Assembly: GCA_937895645.1 (NCBI GenBank)
Contig: CALBKQ010000036.1
Location: 1-20,493, forward strand
Origin: an uncultured Clostridia bacterium
GTDB taxonomy: Bacteria; Bacillota; Clostridia; Oscillospirales; Acutalibacteraceae
DNA length: 20,493 bases
Direction: 5' to 3'
The position numbers and the translations under genes are program-made. Of the stretch, positions 7,238-15,934 are shown in pieces; the first letter of the stretch is position 1; each line of letters opens with the position of its first letter. The notes below the pieces were generated by a model, which worked only from the letters and a program-made list of their open reading frames with translations, searched no databases and was not told where the DNA came from.

Positions 7238-9424
7238 ATGATGCCTACAAATGTAGATAAACTTTATAGTGATTTGCGCGCAAAAATTGCATCAATTTAT
7301 AATGAAAATGAACTTAAAATCATTGATAAAGCATTTGAAACTGCAAATTCATTCCATCAGGGTCAACTTCGTCGTTCAGGTGAGCCTTATATTATTCACC
7401 CAATAGCAGTAGCAAACATTCTTGTGGATTTGGGTATGGATTATCAGTCAATAGTGGCAGCACTTCTTCACGATGTTGTTGAAGATACCCCATACACCAT
7501 TGAACAACTTACAGAAGAATTTGGCGAAGATGTGGCAATCCTTGTTGATGGTGTTACAAAACTTGGTAAGGTGCAACTTAATTCCCGTGAAACTAAAGAA
7601 GAACAGCAGGCAGAAAATGTAAGAAAAATGCTTCTTGCAATGTCAAAAGATATTCGTGTTATTATCGTAAAACTTGCTGACCGTCTTCACAATATGCGAA
7701 CACTTGAATTTGTTGACCCGCAAAAGCAACGCGACAAAGCACTTGAAACTCTTGAGATTTTTGCACCTATTTCTCACCGTCTCGGTATTCGTTCCGTAAA
7801 GGAAGAACTTGAAGACAGGGCTATTCGTTTTCTTGACCCTGTGGCTTACGCAGGTATTGAAGAAAACCTTAAAAACTCAAGTCGTTCAGGTAACGATTTT
7901 CTTGAAAGTACAAAAGAAAAAATCCTTGAGCGTGTGCATCAGTTTGTACCTAACGCACAAATAAGTGGCCGTATTAAATCAGTTCACGGTATATACAGAA
8001 AAATGTATATGCAGGGTAAAGATTTTGACCAGATTTTTGACATTTACGCAGTCCGTATAATTGTTGATAGTGTAGTTGACTGCTATAACTGTCTCGGTAT
8101 TATTCACGATATGTATAATCCTTTACCTAATCGCTTTAAGGATTATATTTCAACCCCAAAACCTAATATGTATCAGTCACTTCATACCACCGTAATTGGT
8201 AAAGAGGGTATTCCTTTTGAAGTGCAGATAAGAACATGGGATATGCACCGTACTGCTGAATTCGGTATCGCAGCTCACTGGAAATACAAAAGTGGTGTTA
8301 CTGCAAAACAGAGCTTTGATGACCGTCTTCAATGGATTCGTGAAATGCTTGAAGCACAACAGGAGTCCGGAGATGCAAGAGAACTTGTGTCATCAATTAA
8401 AACTGACCTTATTACTGACGAAGTTTTTGTTTATACACCAAAAGGTGACGTTGTCAATGTGCCAATGGGTTCAACAGTAATTGACTTTGCTTATGCAATT
8501 CACTCTGCTGTTGGTAACAGAATGACTGGTGCTAAGGTTGATGGCAGAATTGTACCTATTGATTATGTGGTTAAAACAGGTCAAATTGTTGAAATTCTTA
8601 CATCTTCACAACAAGGTAAAGGACCTTCTCGTGACTGGCTTAACATTGTAAAAACAAGTCAGGCAAAAAGCAAAATCCGTAACTGGTTTAAGAAAGAAAA
8701 ACGCGAAGAGAATATTATTCAGGGTAAAGAAGAGGTTGAACGCGAGTTTAAGCGTAACTATATCCGTCTTTCAGATGAAGATTATGAAAAATTTATCAAA
8801 CGACTTGCAGAGCGTCAGCGTATGGATAGTGTTGACGACTTCTATGCCGCAATCGGTTATGGTGGCGTTTCAATAATCCGTTTAATGCCTTATATTAAAG
8901 AGGAATATCAGAAAAACTACGACAAGAGCCGATTTGAAGTTAAAGCAATCCAAGTTCGCGATAATTCAAAGAAAAATAAAGATGGTGTAACCGTTGAGGG
9001 TATTGACAACTGTCTTATTAAGTTCTCACAATGTTGTAATCCACTTCCAGGGGACAATATTATCGGTTTCATTACACGTGGTCATGGTGTTTCAATCCAT
9101 AAGCGTGATTGTACCAATGTGCCAAAAGACCTTGTTAACTGTGCTGAGCCTGCCCGTTGGGTAAACGCATACTGGAACGGTAATGTTAAAGAAGAATATA
9201 AAGCAACACTTCAACTTACTTGTCTTTCACGTGTGGGACTTATGGCAGATGTTGCAGTCCAAGTTGCCAATATGCGAGTAAACATTACAAGTATTACTAC
9301 TCACGATATGAAAGATGGCAGAACAATAGTTGAACTTACAGTTAACGTGAGCGGTGTTGACCATCTTAAAAACCTCATATCAAGAATTGAAAAAATAGAG
9401 GGTATTCTTTTAGTAGAAAGATAA
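7238..9424 (+). CDS. rel: Bifunctional (p)ppGpp synthetase/hydrolase (RelA/SpoT homologue), 728 aa
   Basis: Long RSH protein that makes and degrades (p)ppGpp in the stringent response. Order of domains: HD hydrolase with LLHDVVEDT (His78-Asp79) and LADRLHNMRTL; synthetase with RFKD at residues 299-302 and YQSLHTTV, EVQIRTWDMH and GIAAHWKYK; TGS domain from about 389 (DEVFVYTPKGD); zinc-finger-like segment with CCNPLPGD and a later Cys; C-terminal ACT domain from about 655. The RxKD form of the synthetase motif, not ExDD, is that of bifunctional Rel enzymes, and the HD residues are intact, so both activities are expected. Start is the first of two consecutive ATGs, with an AGGGGGGAG site overlapping the recJ end. 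relA-dtd adjacency is common in Firmicutes. Confidence 0.96.
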   Translation: MMPTNVDKLYSDLRAKIASIYNENELKIIDKAFETANSFHQGQLRRSGEPYIIHPIAVANILVDLGMDYQSIVAALLHDVVEDTPYTIEQLTEEFGEDVAILVDGVTKLGKVQLNSRETKEEQQAENVRKMLLAMSKDIRVIIVKLADRLHNMRTLEFVDPQKQRDKALETLEIFAPISHRLGIRSVKEELEDRAIRFLDPVAYAGIEENLKNSSRSGNDFLESTKEKILERVHQFVPNAQISGRIKSVHGIYRKMYMQGKDFDQIFDIYAVRIIVDSVVDCYNCLGIIHDMYNPLPNRFKDYISTPKPNMYQSLHTTVIGKEGIPFEVQIRTWDMHRTAEFGIAAHWKYKSGVTAKQSFDDRLQWIREMLEAQQESGDARELVSSIKTDLITDEVFVYTPKGDVVNVPMGSTVIDFAYAIHSAVGNRMTGAKVDGRIVPIDYVVKTGQIVEILTSSQQGKGPSRDWLNIVKTSQAKSKIRNWFKKEKREENIIQGKEEVEREFKRNYIRLSDEDYEKFIKRLAERQRMDSVDDFYAAIGYGGVSIIRLMPYIKEEYQKNYDKSRFEVKAIQVRDNSKKNKDGVTVEGIDNCLIKFSQCCNPLPGDNIIGFITRGHGVSIHKRDCTNVPKDLVNCAEPARWVNAYWNGNVKEEYKATLQLTCLSRVGLMADVAVQVANMRVNITSITTHDMKDGRTIVELTVNVSGVDHLKNLISRIEKIEGILLVER

Positions 9425-9434
9425 GGAATAAATT

Positions 9435-9893
9435 ATGAAAGCAGTAATTCAAAGAGTAAGCAAAGCAAGTGTCACCGTAGATGGTGAACTTGTTTCAAAA
9501 ATCAATAAAGGTTATTTAATTCTTCTTGGCGTTATGGAAGGCGACACAGAAGAAGATGCAGAAATTCTTGCCCGCAAAGCATCAACACTTCGTGTGTTTG
9601 AAGATAATGAGGGTAAAATGAACCTTGACATTCAAAATGTAGACGGTGAGATTTTGGCAGTTTCACAGTTTACCCTTTGTGCTGACTTGAAAAAGGGTAA
9701 CCGCCCATCATTTATAAATTCTGCACACCCAGAACGAGCAAATGAACTTTATGAATATTTTTGTAAAAAACTTTTAGAAAACGGCGTTAAGAATGTAGAA
9801 AAAGGTGTTTTCGGTGCCGATATGAAAGTAGAACTTCTTAATGACGGTCCTGTAACTATTTTATATGATTCGGAAATTTGGAGAAAGAGATAA
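9435..9893 (+). CDS. dtd: D-aminoacyl-tRNA deacylase Dtd, 152 aa
   Basis: Removes D-amino acids (and mischarged glycine) from tRNA, protecting translation. The two family signatures at the dimer active site are present: SQFTLCAD and NDGPVTI, with the usual start MKAVIQRVSKASV and length near 150 residues. RBS AAGGAA lies just before the ATG, 10 bases after rel. Only one base separates its stop from the next start, so it is probably coupled with the metallo-hydrolase downstream. Confidence 0.96.
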   Translation: MKAVIQRVSKASVTVDGELVSKINKGYLILLGVMEGDTEEDAEILARKASTLRVFEDNEGKMNLDIQNVDGEILAVSQFTLCADLKKGNRPSFINSAHPERANELYEYFCKKLLENGVKNVEKGVFGADMKVELLNDGPVTILYDSEIWRKR

Positions 9894-9894
9894 A

Positions 9895-10530
9895 ATGATT
9901 ACTGTAAAAACACATTTAGCAATAGCCGATGACGGCTTTGAAACCAACACATATATTGTAACTTGTGAAGAAACAGGCGAAACAGCAGTTGTTGACCCGT
10001 CATTGAGTGAAGAAAGTCTTATTCAGAAACTTGAAGATAAAAAAGTGAAGTACATTCTTTTAACTCACGGCCATTATGACCATATTGGTGGAGTAAATCT
10101 TGTTAAAGAAAAAACAGGCGCAAAGGTGGTAATCCATAAAGAAGATGAGGAAATGCTTTGCGACAAAAACAAGAATTACGGAACTGACAGTACACTAATA
10201 TATGCAGATATTTTAGTTGAAGACGGAAGCGAATTACCATATGGTAACAGTAAAATCAAGGTTTTACATACGCCAGGACATACAAAAGGTGGCGTTTGTT
10301 ACATTTTTGAGGACGACAGAGTTCTTTTCTCAGGTGACACATTGTTCAGACTCACTGCAGGCAGAACAGACCTTTATGGCGGAGATGCAAGAACAGAACT
10401 TATGTCCCTTGCAAAAATTGCCGAATTAGATGGTGACTACAAAGTTTATCCAGGTCACGACGCTGCAACAACCCTTGATTTTGAAAGACAGTATAACCGC
10501 TATATGCGAACAAGATTCAGAAGAAAATGA
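9895..10530 (+). CDS. Metallo-beta-lactamase-fold hydrolase, glyoxalase II-like, 211 aa
   Basis: Soluble metal hydrolase of the glyoxalase II/YcbL type; the substrate is not certain and could be a thioester such as S-lactoyl-glutathione-like compounds. Metal ligands are complete: THGHYDH (His58, His60, Asp62, His63), HTPGHTKGG, FSGDTLF and YPGHDA. An in-frame ATG at 9865 inside dtd would add 10 residues, but the ATG at 9895 has GGAGA at 9880-9884 at good distance and begins where family members begin (MITVKTH), so I prefer it. It overlaps hemZ by four bases (ATGA). The dtd-hydrolase-hemZ order recurs in Clostridia and is not by itself evidence for a role in heme metabolism. Confidence 0.88.
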   Translation: MITVKTHLAIADDGFETNTYIVTCEETGETAVVDPSLSEESLIQKLEDKKVKYILLTHGHYDHIGGVNLVKEKTGAKVVIHKEDEEMLCDKNKNYGTDSTLIYADILVEDGSELPYGNSKIKVLHTPGHTKGGVCYIFEDDRVLFSGDTLFRLTAGRTDLYGGDARTELMSLAKIAELDGDYKVYPGHDAATTLDFERQYNRYMRTRFRRK

Positions 10531-11963
10531 TTAAATTACTTGTTATAAACCATAAATTCCATTATGAAATGGAAAAACTTGTGCGCATTTTTATGCCTGA
10601 TACAAAAATTCAGGTAATTTATGATGAAAAAGCTGAATATAATCTTCTCACATCAGTAAAAACAGAAATATGCGTAACTGCGAACTTTGAAAATTACAAT
10701 AAAACTCTTACAGCCCCACTTTGTGATGATAATGAAATGCAAATGGGCAGAATGGTATATGAACTTTTAAGCGAATATATGGGTTTTTCACCAAAATGGG
10801 GAGTGCTTACAGGTGTTCGTCCCTCAAAGCTTCTTATCAATACAGAAAAACAAATGGGCAGAGAGAAAACAGAAGAATATTTCAAAAACGATTTATTAGT
10901 AACTGACGAAAAATATAACCTTGCAAGAATGGTTGCTGACTATGAAGAAAGAATAATCGCAACAAGCAAACCACAGTCTTTTAGTCTTTATGTTTCAATT
11001 CCTTTTTGCCCATCAAGGTGCAGTTATTGTTCATTCGTATCTCATTCTGTGCAGAATGAAAAAGCAAAATCCCTTTTACCCGTATATGTTGATTTGCTTA
11101 CAAAAGAACTGATAGAAACTGCAAAGATTGCTAAAAATATAGGTGTGCACCTTGAAAGTGTTTATATCGGTGGTGGCACACCAACAACTTTAAGTGCAGA
11201 ACAACTTAATACAGTAATCAGTGCAATCGAAAACAACTTTAATATGACTACTTGTCGCGAATTTACCGTTGAGGCAGGTCGTCCCGATACAATTACAGAA
11301 GAAAAGTTAAGAGTAATTAAAAATTCTTCAGTTGACAGAATAAGTATAAATCCTCAAACTTTCAATAACAGTGTGTTAGAGGCAGTTGGCAGACGTCATA
11401 CAGCTGAAGATACAATAAATATTTTTGAGTTAGCCCGTAAAATCGGATTTAACAATATAAATATGGACTTGATTGCAGGACTTCCTACCGATACAGTTGA
11501 TGGTTTTAAGTATTCCCTTGATACTGCCATAAATCTTGACCCTGAAAATATTACTGTTCATACTCTTGCAGTAAAGCGTGCGTCAGGAATAGGGCAGAAT
11601 ACACCTGAACTTGCTGTGAAAAGTGCAAATAATGCGTCACAGATGCTTGATTACACTTATGAAAAGTTAAGTGAAAAATACCACCCATATTATATGTACC
11701 GTCAGTCAAAATCAGCAGGTGCGTTAGAAAATGTAGGTTGGGCAAAAGAAAACACAGAGTGTATTTACAATATTTTTATGATGGAAGAATGTCACACAAT
11801 CCTTTCTTGTGGCGGTGGTGCAGTGACAAAACTTAAAGCACCAAAAGGTGACGAAATTGAGCGTATTTTCAATTTCAAATATCCATTTGAATATATTAAT
11901 GATTATGAAATCCTTCGTGACCGTAAAAAAAGAATAACCGAATTTTATGATACATATTCATAA
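10527..11963 (+). CDS. hemZ: HemZ-family radical SAM protein (coproporphyrinogen dehydrogenase-like), 478 aa
   Basis: Member of the HemN/HemW/HemZ radical SAM group. The 4Fe-4S motif CPSRCSYC gives Cys161, Cys165 and Cys168; the SAM-binding YIGGGTPT follows near residue 214, and VDRISINPQT and NMDLIAGLP are typical of the family. About 155 residues precede the radical SAM core, including KWGVLTGVRPSKLL, which is characteristic of HemZ and absent from HemN and HemW. The family is annotated as oxygen-independent coproporphyrinogen III oxidase, but the reaction is not firmly shown for all members and no other heme gene is nearby, so a different radical SAM role is possible. The start overlaps the preceding gene by ATGA. 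Confidence 0.88.
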   Translation: MIKLLVINHKFHYEMEKLVRIFMPDTKIQVIYDEKAEYNLLTSVKTEICVTANFENYNKTLTAPLCDDNEMQMGRMVYELLSEYMGFSPKWGVLTGVRPSKLLINTEKQMGREKTEEYFKNDLLVTDEKYNLARMVADYEERIIATSKPQSFSLYVSIPFCPSRCSYCSFVSHSVQNEKAKSLLPVYVDLLTKELIETAKIAKNIGVHLESVYIGGGTPTTLSAEQLNTVISAIENNFNMTTCREFTVEAGRPDTITEEKLRVIKNSSVDRISINPQTFNNSVLEAVGRRHTAEDTINIFELARKIGFNNINMDLIAGLPTDTVDGFKYSLDTAINLDPENITVHTLAVKRASGIGQNTPELAVKSANNASQMLDYTYEKLSEKYHPYYMYRQSKSAGALENVGWAKENTECIYNIFMMEECHTILSCGGGAVTKLKAPKGDEIERIFNFKYPFEYINDYEILRDRKKRITEFYDTYS

Positions 11964-11975
11964 TGAGGTGATAAA

Positions 11976-12908
11976 ATGTCTAACATAAATAATTATATTG
12001 AATATATCAACGAGATGGCACTGTCTTCACCTGAAGATTTCATCAAAAAATGTGAGGCAAGATATGAAAATATTATAGGTGATGTTGCCGAAAAAATTAT
12101 TACTGATGAAGGCAGAGAAATTGTAATGTTAGCAGGACCATCTTCTGCAGGAAAAACCACAACTGCCCGTAAGCTTTGCGAAAAACTTAACGACAAAGGT
12201 GTTAATACCTATGTTTTAAGTCTTGACGATTTTTATCTTAATCGTGATGACATTCCTTATCTTCCTGATGGTACTCAGGATTTTGAAACTGTTTATGCCC
12301 TTGACTTGCCTTGCTTTGAAGAAAAAGTCAATGCACTTCTTCGTGGTGAAACAGTTAAAAATCCTATTTTTGATTTTCATACGGGTAAACGTAGTGACAT
12401 GCAGTTTAATGAAATCACATTAGGTGAAAAAGATGTTGTAATTATTGAAGGGCTTCACGCACTTAACCCTATAATTACTGAAAAAATACAAGGTAAACTC
12501 TTAAAAATCTATATAAATGTATCTTCAAGAATTTACGACGAAAAAGGCAACATAATCCTTAATAAGAGAAATATGCGTTTTATTCGTCGTATGGTACGCG
12601 ATTATAAATTCCGTAGCAGTACAGTTGAAAATACCTGTAAACTATGGAAAAACGTCACAATGGGTGAAGATAAATACTTGTTCCCTTATCGTCATTTAGC
12701 CGATATTAAAGTTAATACAATTCATCTTTATGAAAGTTGTGTGTTAAAACATCAAGCTTTAGATTTAATTGAAAAAAGCGAAGTTTCAGATGAATACAAA
12801 AACGATATTAAAAAAATCTATAATGCGTTAAAGCGATTTGAGAATATAGAACAATCTCTTGTACCAGATGATTCACTTTTGCGTGAATTTTTAGGTGCAG
12901 AGAAATAA
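11976..12908 (+). CDS. Uridine-kinase-like nucleoside kinase, 310 aa
   Basis: P-loop kinase of the uridine kinase/phosphoribulokinase superfamily. Walker A GPSSAGKT is at residues 54-61; SLDDFYLNRDD, the DFHTGKR segment and VVIIEGLHALNP follow, as in Udk-type enzymes that phosphorylate uridine or cytidine with NTP. Many clostridial relatives carry an N-terminal TGS/threonyl-tRNA-synthetase-like region and reach about 550 residues; this one has only a ~45-residue helical leader. GAGGTGA precedes the ATG, 12 bases after hemZ. Substrate specificity cannot be settled from sequence, so I give no gene symbol. Confidence 0.85.
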   Translation: MSNINNYIEYINEMALSSPEDFIKKCEARYENIIGDVAEKIITDEGREIVMLAGPSSAGKTTTARKLCEKLNDKGVNTYVLSLDDFYLNRDDIPYLPDGTQDFETVYALDLPCFEEKVNALLRGETVKNPIFDFHTGKRSDMQFNEITLGEKDVVIIEGLHALNPIITEKIQGKLLKIYINVSSRIYDEKGNIILNKRNMRFIRRMVRDYKFRSSTVENTCKLWKNVTMGEDKYLFPYRHLADIKVNTIHLYESCVLKHQALDLIEKSEVSDEYKNDIKKIYNALKRFENIEQSLVPDDSLLREFLGAEK

Positions 12909-12929
12909 TCACAAAAAGGTGTGAAAGCG

Positions 12930-14708
12930 TTGGCAGAAAAACAAAGAAAAAGCCAGACACTATTAAACGGTGCGTTGGTATTAAGTCTTGCAACAGTAAT
13001 AATCAAGGTTATCGGCGTTATTTATAAAATTCCACTTTCTAATATGATTGGTACGGTGGGCAGAGGACTTTTTGACTCTGCATACAGCCTTTATGTGCCT
13101 GTTTATACAGTTGCTATGGCGGGACTTCCCGTTGCAATTTCAAACATGGTGTCAAAGGCAATGGCACTGGGCAGATACCGTGATGTTAAAGTAATCCATA
13201 AAGTTGCAAAACGACTTTTCCTGATAGTTGGTATTATCGGCACACTTGCAATGTTTATTCTCACATATCCTTATGCACTTTCTGCAAAGAATATGGATAT
13301 TATTCCTGCTGTGCTTGTAATAACACCGTCAATTTTCTTTTGTTGTGTAATGTCAAGTTATCGTGGCTATTATAACGGTCTTTCAAATATGACACCTACT
13401 GCAATTTCACAGGTCCTTGAAGCAGGCGGCAAACTTGTATTCGGTCTTGTGTGTGCAAAATGGGCAATCAGTTATGGACTTTCTCGTTTTGAACAGGGTC
13501 TTACAGTTTTTGGGCAAACTGCAACAACTGAAAGTGAAGCATTAAGTGCAATTTATCCTTATGCCGCAGCAGGTGCTACTGCTGGTGTTACTTTAGGTAC
13601 TGTAATCGGTGTAATTTATCTTCTTATTATGCATAAGATAAGTGGTGATAGAATTACAAAAACAGAACTTGCATCTGCACCAAAACCTGAAAAATCAGGG
13701 GTTATTGCAAAGAAAATGTTCCAGTTTGCAATTCCTGTAGCTCTCAGCTCACTTGTATTCAGCATTACAAATCTTATTGATGCAATTACCGTGCAGAATC
13801 GTCTTGAAACAGTTGTAATCAATAATATGGATTTAATTAGGAATATGTATTCAGAGCAACTTGTTGGTGTTCTTGACGCTGATGTTAAGAATTTCCTTTA
13901 CGGTGCATATTCATTGTCGCTGGATTTCCGTAATCTTATTCCGTCAATTACAATGACTTTGGGTATCAGTGCAATTCCTGCACTTTCTGCTGCTTGGGCA
14001 GTTAAAAATAAAAAAGCAATTAAAGTTTCAATAGAATCTGTAATGCGTGTTACAATGCTTGTTGCAATGCCTTGCGGTATTGGTATGGGTGTACTTGCAC
14101 AACCAATTCTTGCGGCTTTCTATGGCAGTGGTGAGGCAGCAAGTGGTGTTTCAATAGCAGCACCTGTACTTATGGTTTATGGCTTTACAATTTTCTTGAT
14201 TGCTTTGTCACAACCAATGACAAATATGCTTCAGGCACTTGATAAAACGAAAATTCCACTTGTTTCTATGACTGTGGGTGCAGTTGTAAAATTTGTATCA
14301 AACCTGATTTTTGTTTCGATTCCAAGTCTTAATGTTAACGGTGCAGTAATTGGTACTGTAAGTTGCTATGCAGTAATTACAATAATCAATCTTTTTGCGA
14401 TTATCAAGACAACAAAAATAAGAATAAACTTCGTTTCAGTATTCTTAAAACCTATTATCTGTGGTGTGCTTTGTGGCGTAGGTGCATATACATCTTTCGG
14501 CCTTTCAAACCGCTTTATTCCTGATTTTTCACTTGCAGGGCATAATGCTAAAAACATACTCTGTTTAGGTATTGCAATCGGTTTTGGTGGTTTAATTTAT
14601 GTAATTTCTATGCTTTTTGTTAAAGGAATTTCAAAAGATGATGTAAATATGCTTCCAAAAGGAGAAAAAATCGCAAAAATACTTGCAAAATATGGATTTA
14701 TAGAGTAA
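12930..14708 (+). CDS. MurJ/SpoVB-type polysaccharide flippase (MOP superfamily), 592 aa
   Basis: Integral membrane transporter with about 14 hydrophobic helices, of the MOP exporter superfamily that flips lipid-linked precursors. It begins with a short basic segment followed by NGALVLSLATVIIKVIG and YKIPLSNMIG, typical of the SpoVB/YabM/YtgP group. It is followed by mazG and soon by rqcP, the order of yabM-yabN-yabO in B. subtilis, supporting orthology with YabM. A GTG at 12921 would add three residues but has almost no room for an SD; the TTG at 12930 sits 8 bases after AAGGTG, so I choose it. Lipid II or another polyprenyl-linked polymer unit is the likely cargo, by family. Confidence 0.87.
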   Translation: MAEKQRKSQTLLNGALVLSLATVIIKVIGVIYKIPLSNMIGTVGRGLFDSAYSLYVPVYTVAMAGLPVAISNMVSKAMALGRYRDVKVIHKVAKRLFLIVGIIGTLAMFILTYPYALSAKNMDIIPAVLVITPSIFFCCVMSSYRGYYNGLSNMTPTAISQVLEAGGKLVFGLVCAKWAISYGLSRFEQGLTVFGQTATTESEALSAIYPYAAAGATAGVTLGTVIGVIYLLIMHKISGDRITKTELASAPKPEKSGVIAKKMFQFAIPVALSSLVFSITNLIDAITVQNRLETVVINNMDLIRNMYSEQLVGVLDADVKNFLYGAYSLSLDFRNLIPSITMTLGISAIPALSAAWAVKNKKAIKVSIESVMRVTMLVAMPCGIGMGVLAQPILAAFYGSGEAASGVSIAAPVLMVYGFTIFLIALSQPMTNMLQALDKTKIPLVSMTVGAVVKFVSNLIFVSIPSLNVNGAVIGTVSCYAVITIINLFAIIKTTKIRINFVSVFLKPIICGVLCGVGAYTSFGLSNRFIPDFSLAGHNAKNILCLGIAIGFGGLIYVISMLFVKGISKDDVNMLPKGEKIAKILAKYGFIE

Positions 14709-14736
14709 AATATAGGTATGTTTAGAAGGTGAAAGA

Positions 14737-15546
14737 ATGATTGAAAATTTCAATTTCAAAGAACGTTACAATGTAAACGATTTAATTGATATTGTTGAAA
14801 TTCTTCGTTCACCGGGTGGTTGCCCTTGGGATAGGGAACAAGACCATAAATCAATCCGTCGTGATTTTCTTGAAGAAACTTACGAAGTGATTGAGGCAAT
14901 CAATAAAGAAGACCGTGATGGTCTATTAGAAGAACTTGGCGATGTTTTGTTGCAGGTTGTTTTTCATGCACAGATTGAGCGTGAGAAAAACTCATTTGAC
15001 TTAAATGATGTTGCTGATGGTGTGTGCAAAAAAATGATTGAGCGTCACCCTCATGTTTTTGGCGATGTAAATGCTGAAACAAGTGAACAGGTTCTTGATA
15101 ATTGGGATGTTATTAAAAAACAAACCAAGAGCCAAAAAAACCAGACAGAGTCAATGCTTTCAATCCCTCGGGAATTTCCTGCACTGATGCGTGCAGATAA
15201 AGTCCAGAAAAAAGCCGCAAAAGTTGGTTTTGACTGGAGTTCAGTTGACGGTGCACTTCAAAAAGTTAGCGAAGAACTTGAGGAACTTAAAGAAGCAATT
15301 ACAATGGGTGTTGTTGAAAACGCTAATGAGGAGCTTGGTGACTTGCTTTTCTCAGTCGTAAATGTTTCAAGGTTTATCAGCGTTGATAGTGAAGAAGCAC
15401 TTACAAAAGCAACAGACAAATTTATTGACCGTTTTTCTAAAGTCGAAAAAATGGCAGAAGAAAAAGGCATAAATATGAAAGAAACAGACCTTGACGAATT
15501 GGACAAGCTCTGGGATGAAGCTAAACGCGTATCAAAAAAGGATTAA
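14737..15546 (+). CDS. mazG: Nucleoside triphosphate pyrophosphohydrolase MazG, 269 aa
   Basis: All-alpha NTP pyrophosphohydrolase that clears non-canonical or excess NTPs to NMP and PPi. Both tandem MazG domains are present. The first has GGCPWDREQDH, the EETYE motif and EELGDVLLQVVFHA (residues ~28-75). The second has EELEELKEA and EELGDLLFSVVN (~180-215). Both metal-binding ExxE and ExxD pairs are intact, and length matches E. coli MazG (263). The SD is GAAGGTG, 28 bases after the flippase gene. It corresponds to YabN, which in Bacillus carries an extra N-terminal methyltransferase-like domain not present here. A small hairpin spans its stop codon. Confidence 0.95.
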   Translation: MIENFNFKERYNVNDLIDIVEILRSPGGCPWDREQDHKSIRRDFLEETYEVIEAINKEDRDGLLEELGDVLLQVVFHAQIEREKNSFDLNDVADGVCKKMIERHPHVFGDVNAETSEQVLDNWDVIKKQTKSQKNQTESMLSIPREFPALMRADKVQKKAAKVGFDWSSVDGALQKVSEELEELKEAITMGVVENANEELGDLLFSVVNVSRFISVDSEEALTKATDKFIDRFSKVEKMAEEKGINMKETDLDELDKLWDEAKRVSKKD

Positions 15547-15554
15547 ATCCTTTT
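15536..15554 (+). terminator. Weak hairpin across the mazG stop codon
   Basis: An 8-bp perfect stem (15536-15543 with 15547-15554) whose three-base loop is exactly the mazG TAA. The 3' arm ends in TTTT but no longer T-run follows, so termination would be partial at best. It may reduce readthrough from the long upstream run into hup. Confidence 0.4.
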
Positions 15555-15596
15555 AGGATAAATTAAAAAGAGAAAAATTTATTGGAGGAAATCACA

Positions 15597-15869
15597 ATGA
15601 ATAAGACAGAACTCGTAGCAGCAGTTGCTGCAAAAGCAGGCATTTCAAAGAAAGACGCTGACGCAGCAGTAGCAGCAGTTTTCGCATCAGTTACAGACGC
15701 ACTTGCAAACGGTGACAAAGTTCAGCTCATCGGTTTCGGTACATTTGAAGTTAGAGCAAGAAACGCTAAGACAGCTCGCAACCCAAGAACAGGCGAAACA
15801 ATGACAGTTCCAGCAACAAAAGTTCCAGCTTTCAAAGCAGGCGCAGCTCTTAAAGCAGCAGTTAAATAA
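15597..15869 (+). CDS. hup: HU-family DNA-binding protein, 90 aa
   Basis: Nucleoid protein that bends and compacts DNA. Exact HU length and pattern: MNKTELVAAVAAKAGISKKDA, then VQLIGFGTFEVRAR and the arm-tip motif ARNPRTGE, ending FKAGAALKAAVK. An in-frame TTG at 15582 is part of the SD region (TTGGAGG) and is not the start; the ATG at 15597 has GGAGG at 15584-15588. Codon choice is more regular than in the neighbours, for example mostly TTC for Phe, as expected of a highly expressed gene. A strong terminator follows. I could not identify a convincing promoter in the 50 bases upstream. Confidence 0.97.
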   Translation: MNKTELVAAVAAKAGISKKDADAAVAAVFASVTDALANGDKVQLIGFGTFEVRARNAKTARNPRTGETMTVPATKVPAFKAGAALKAAVK

Positions 15870-15887
15870 TTAAACTTTTGTAAAAAA

Positions 15888-15917
15888 AGGGGAGTCGGTT
15901 TTGACTCCCTTGTTTTT
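15888..15917 (+). terminator. Rho-independent terminator after hup
   Basis: GGGAGTC (15890-15896) pairs with GACTCCC (15903-15909) across a GGTTTT loop. The stem is extended by a G-T and an A-T pair and followed by TTGTTTTT. It begins 18 bases after the hup stop and lies between hup and rqcP. Confidence 0.85.
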
Positions 15918-15934
15918 GTATAAGGAAATATATT

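Noticed and set aside
9865..9894. Upstream ATG for the metallo-hydrolase, inside dtd
   Set aside because: No SD precedes it, whereas the ATG at 9895 has GGAGA at good spacing and matches the family N-terminus.
12921..12929. GTG start for the flippase
   Set aside because: The only purine-rich site is adjacent to it with no spacing; TTG at 12930 lies 8 bases after AAGGTG.
15258..15506. Serine-rich 82-codon frame on the minus strand opposite mazG
   Set aside because: The Ser runs are the reverse complement of the Glu-rich second MazG domain, so it is a composition artefact.
15582..15596. TTG start for HU
   Set aside because: This TTG is part of the Shine-Dalgarno region, and HU proteins begin at MNKTEL.
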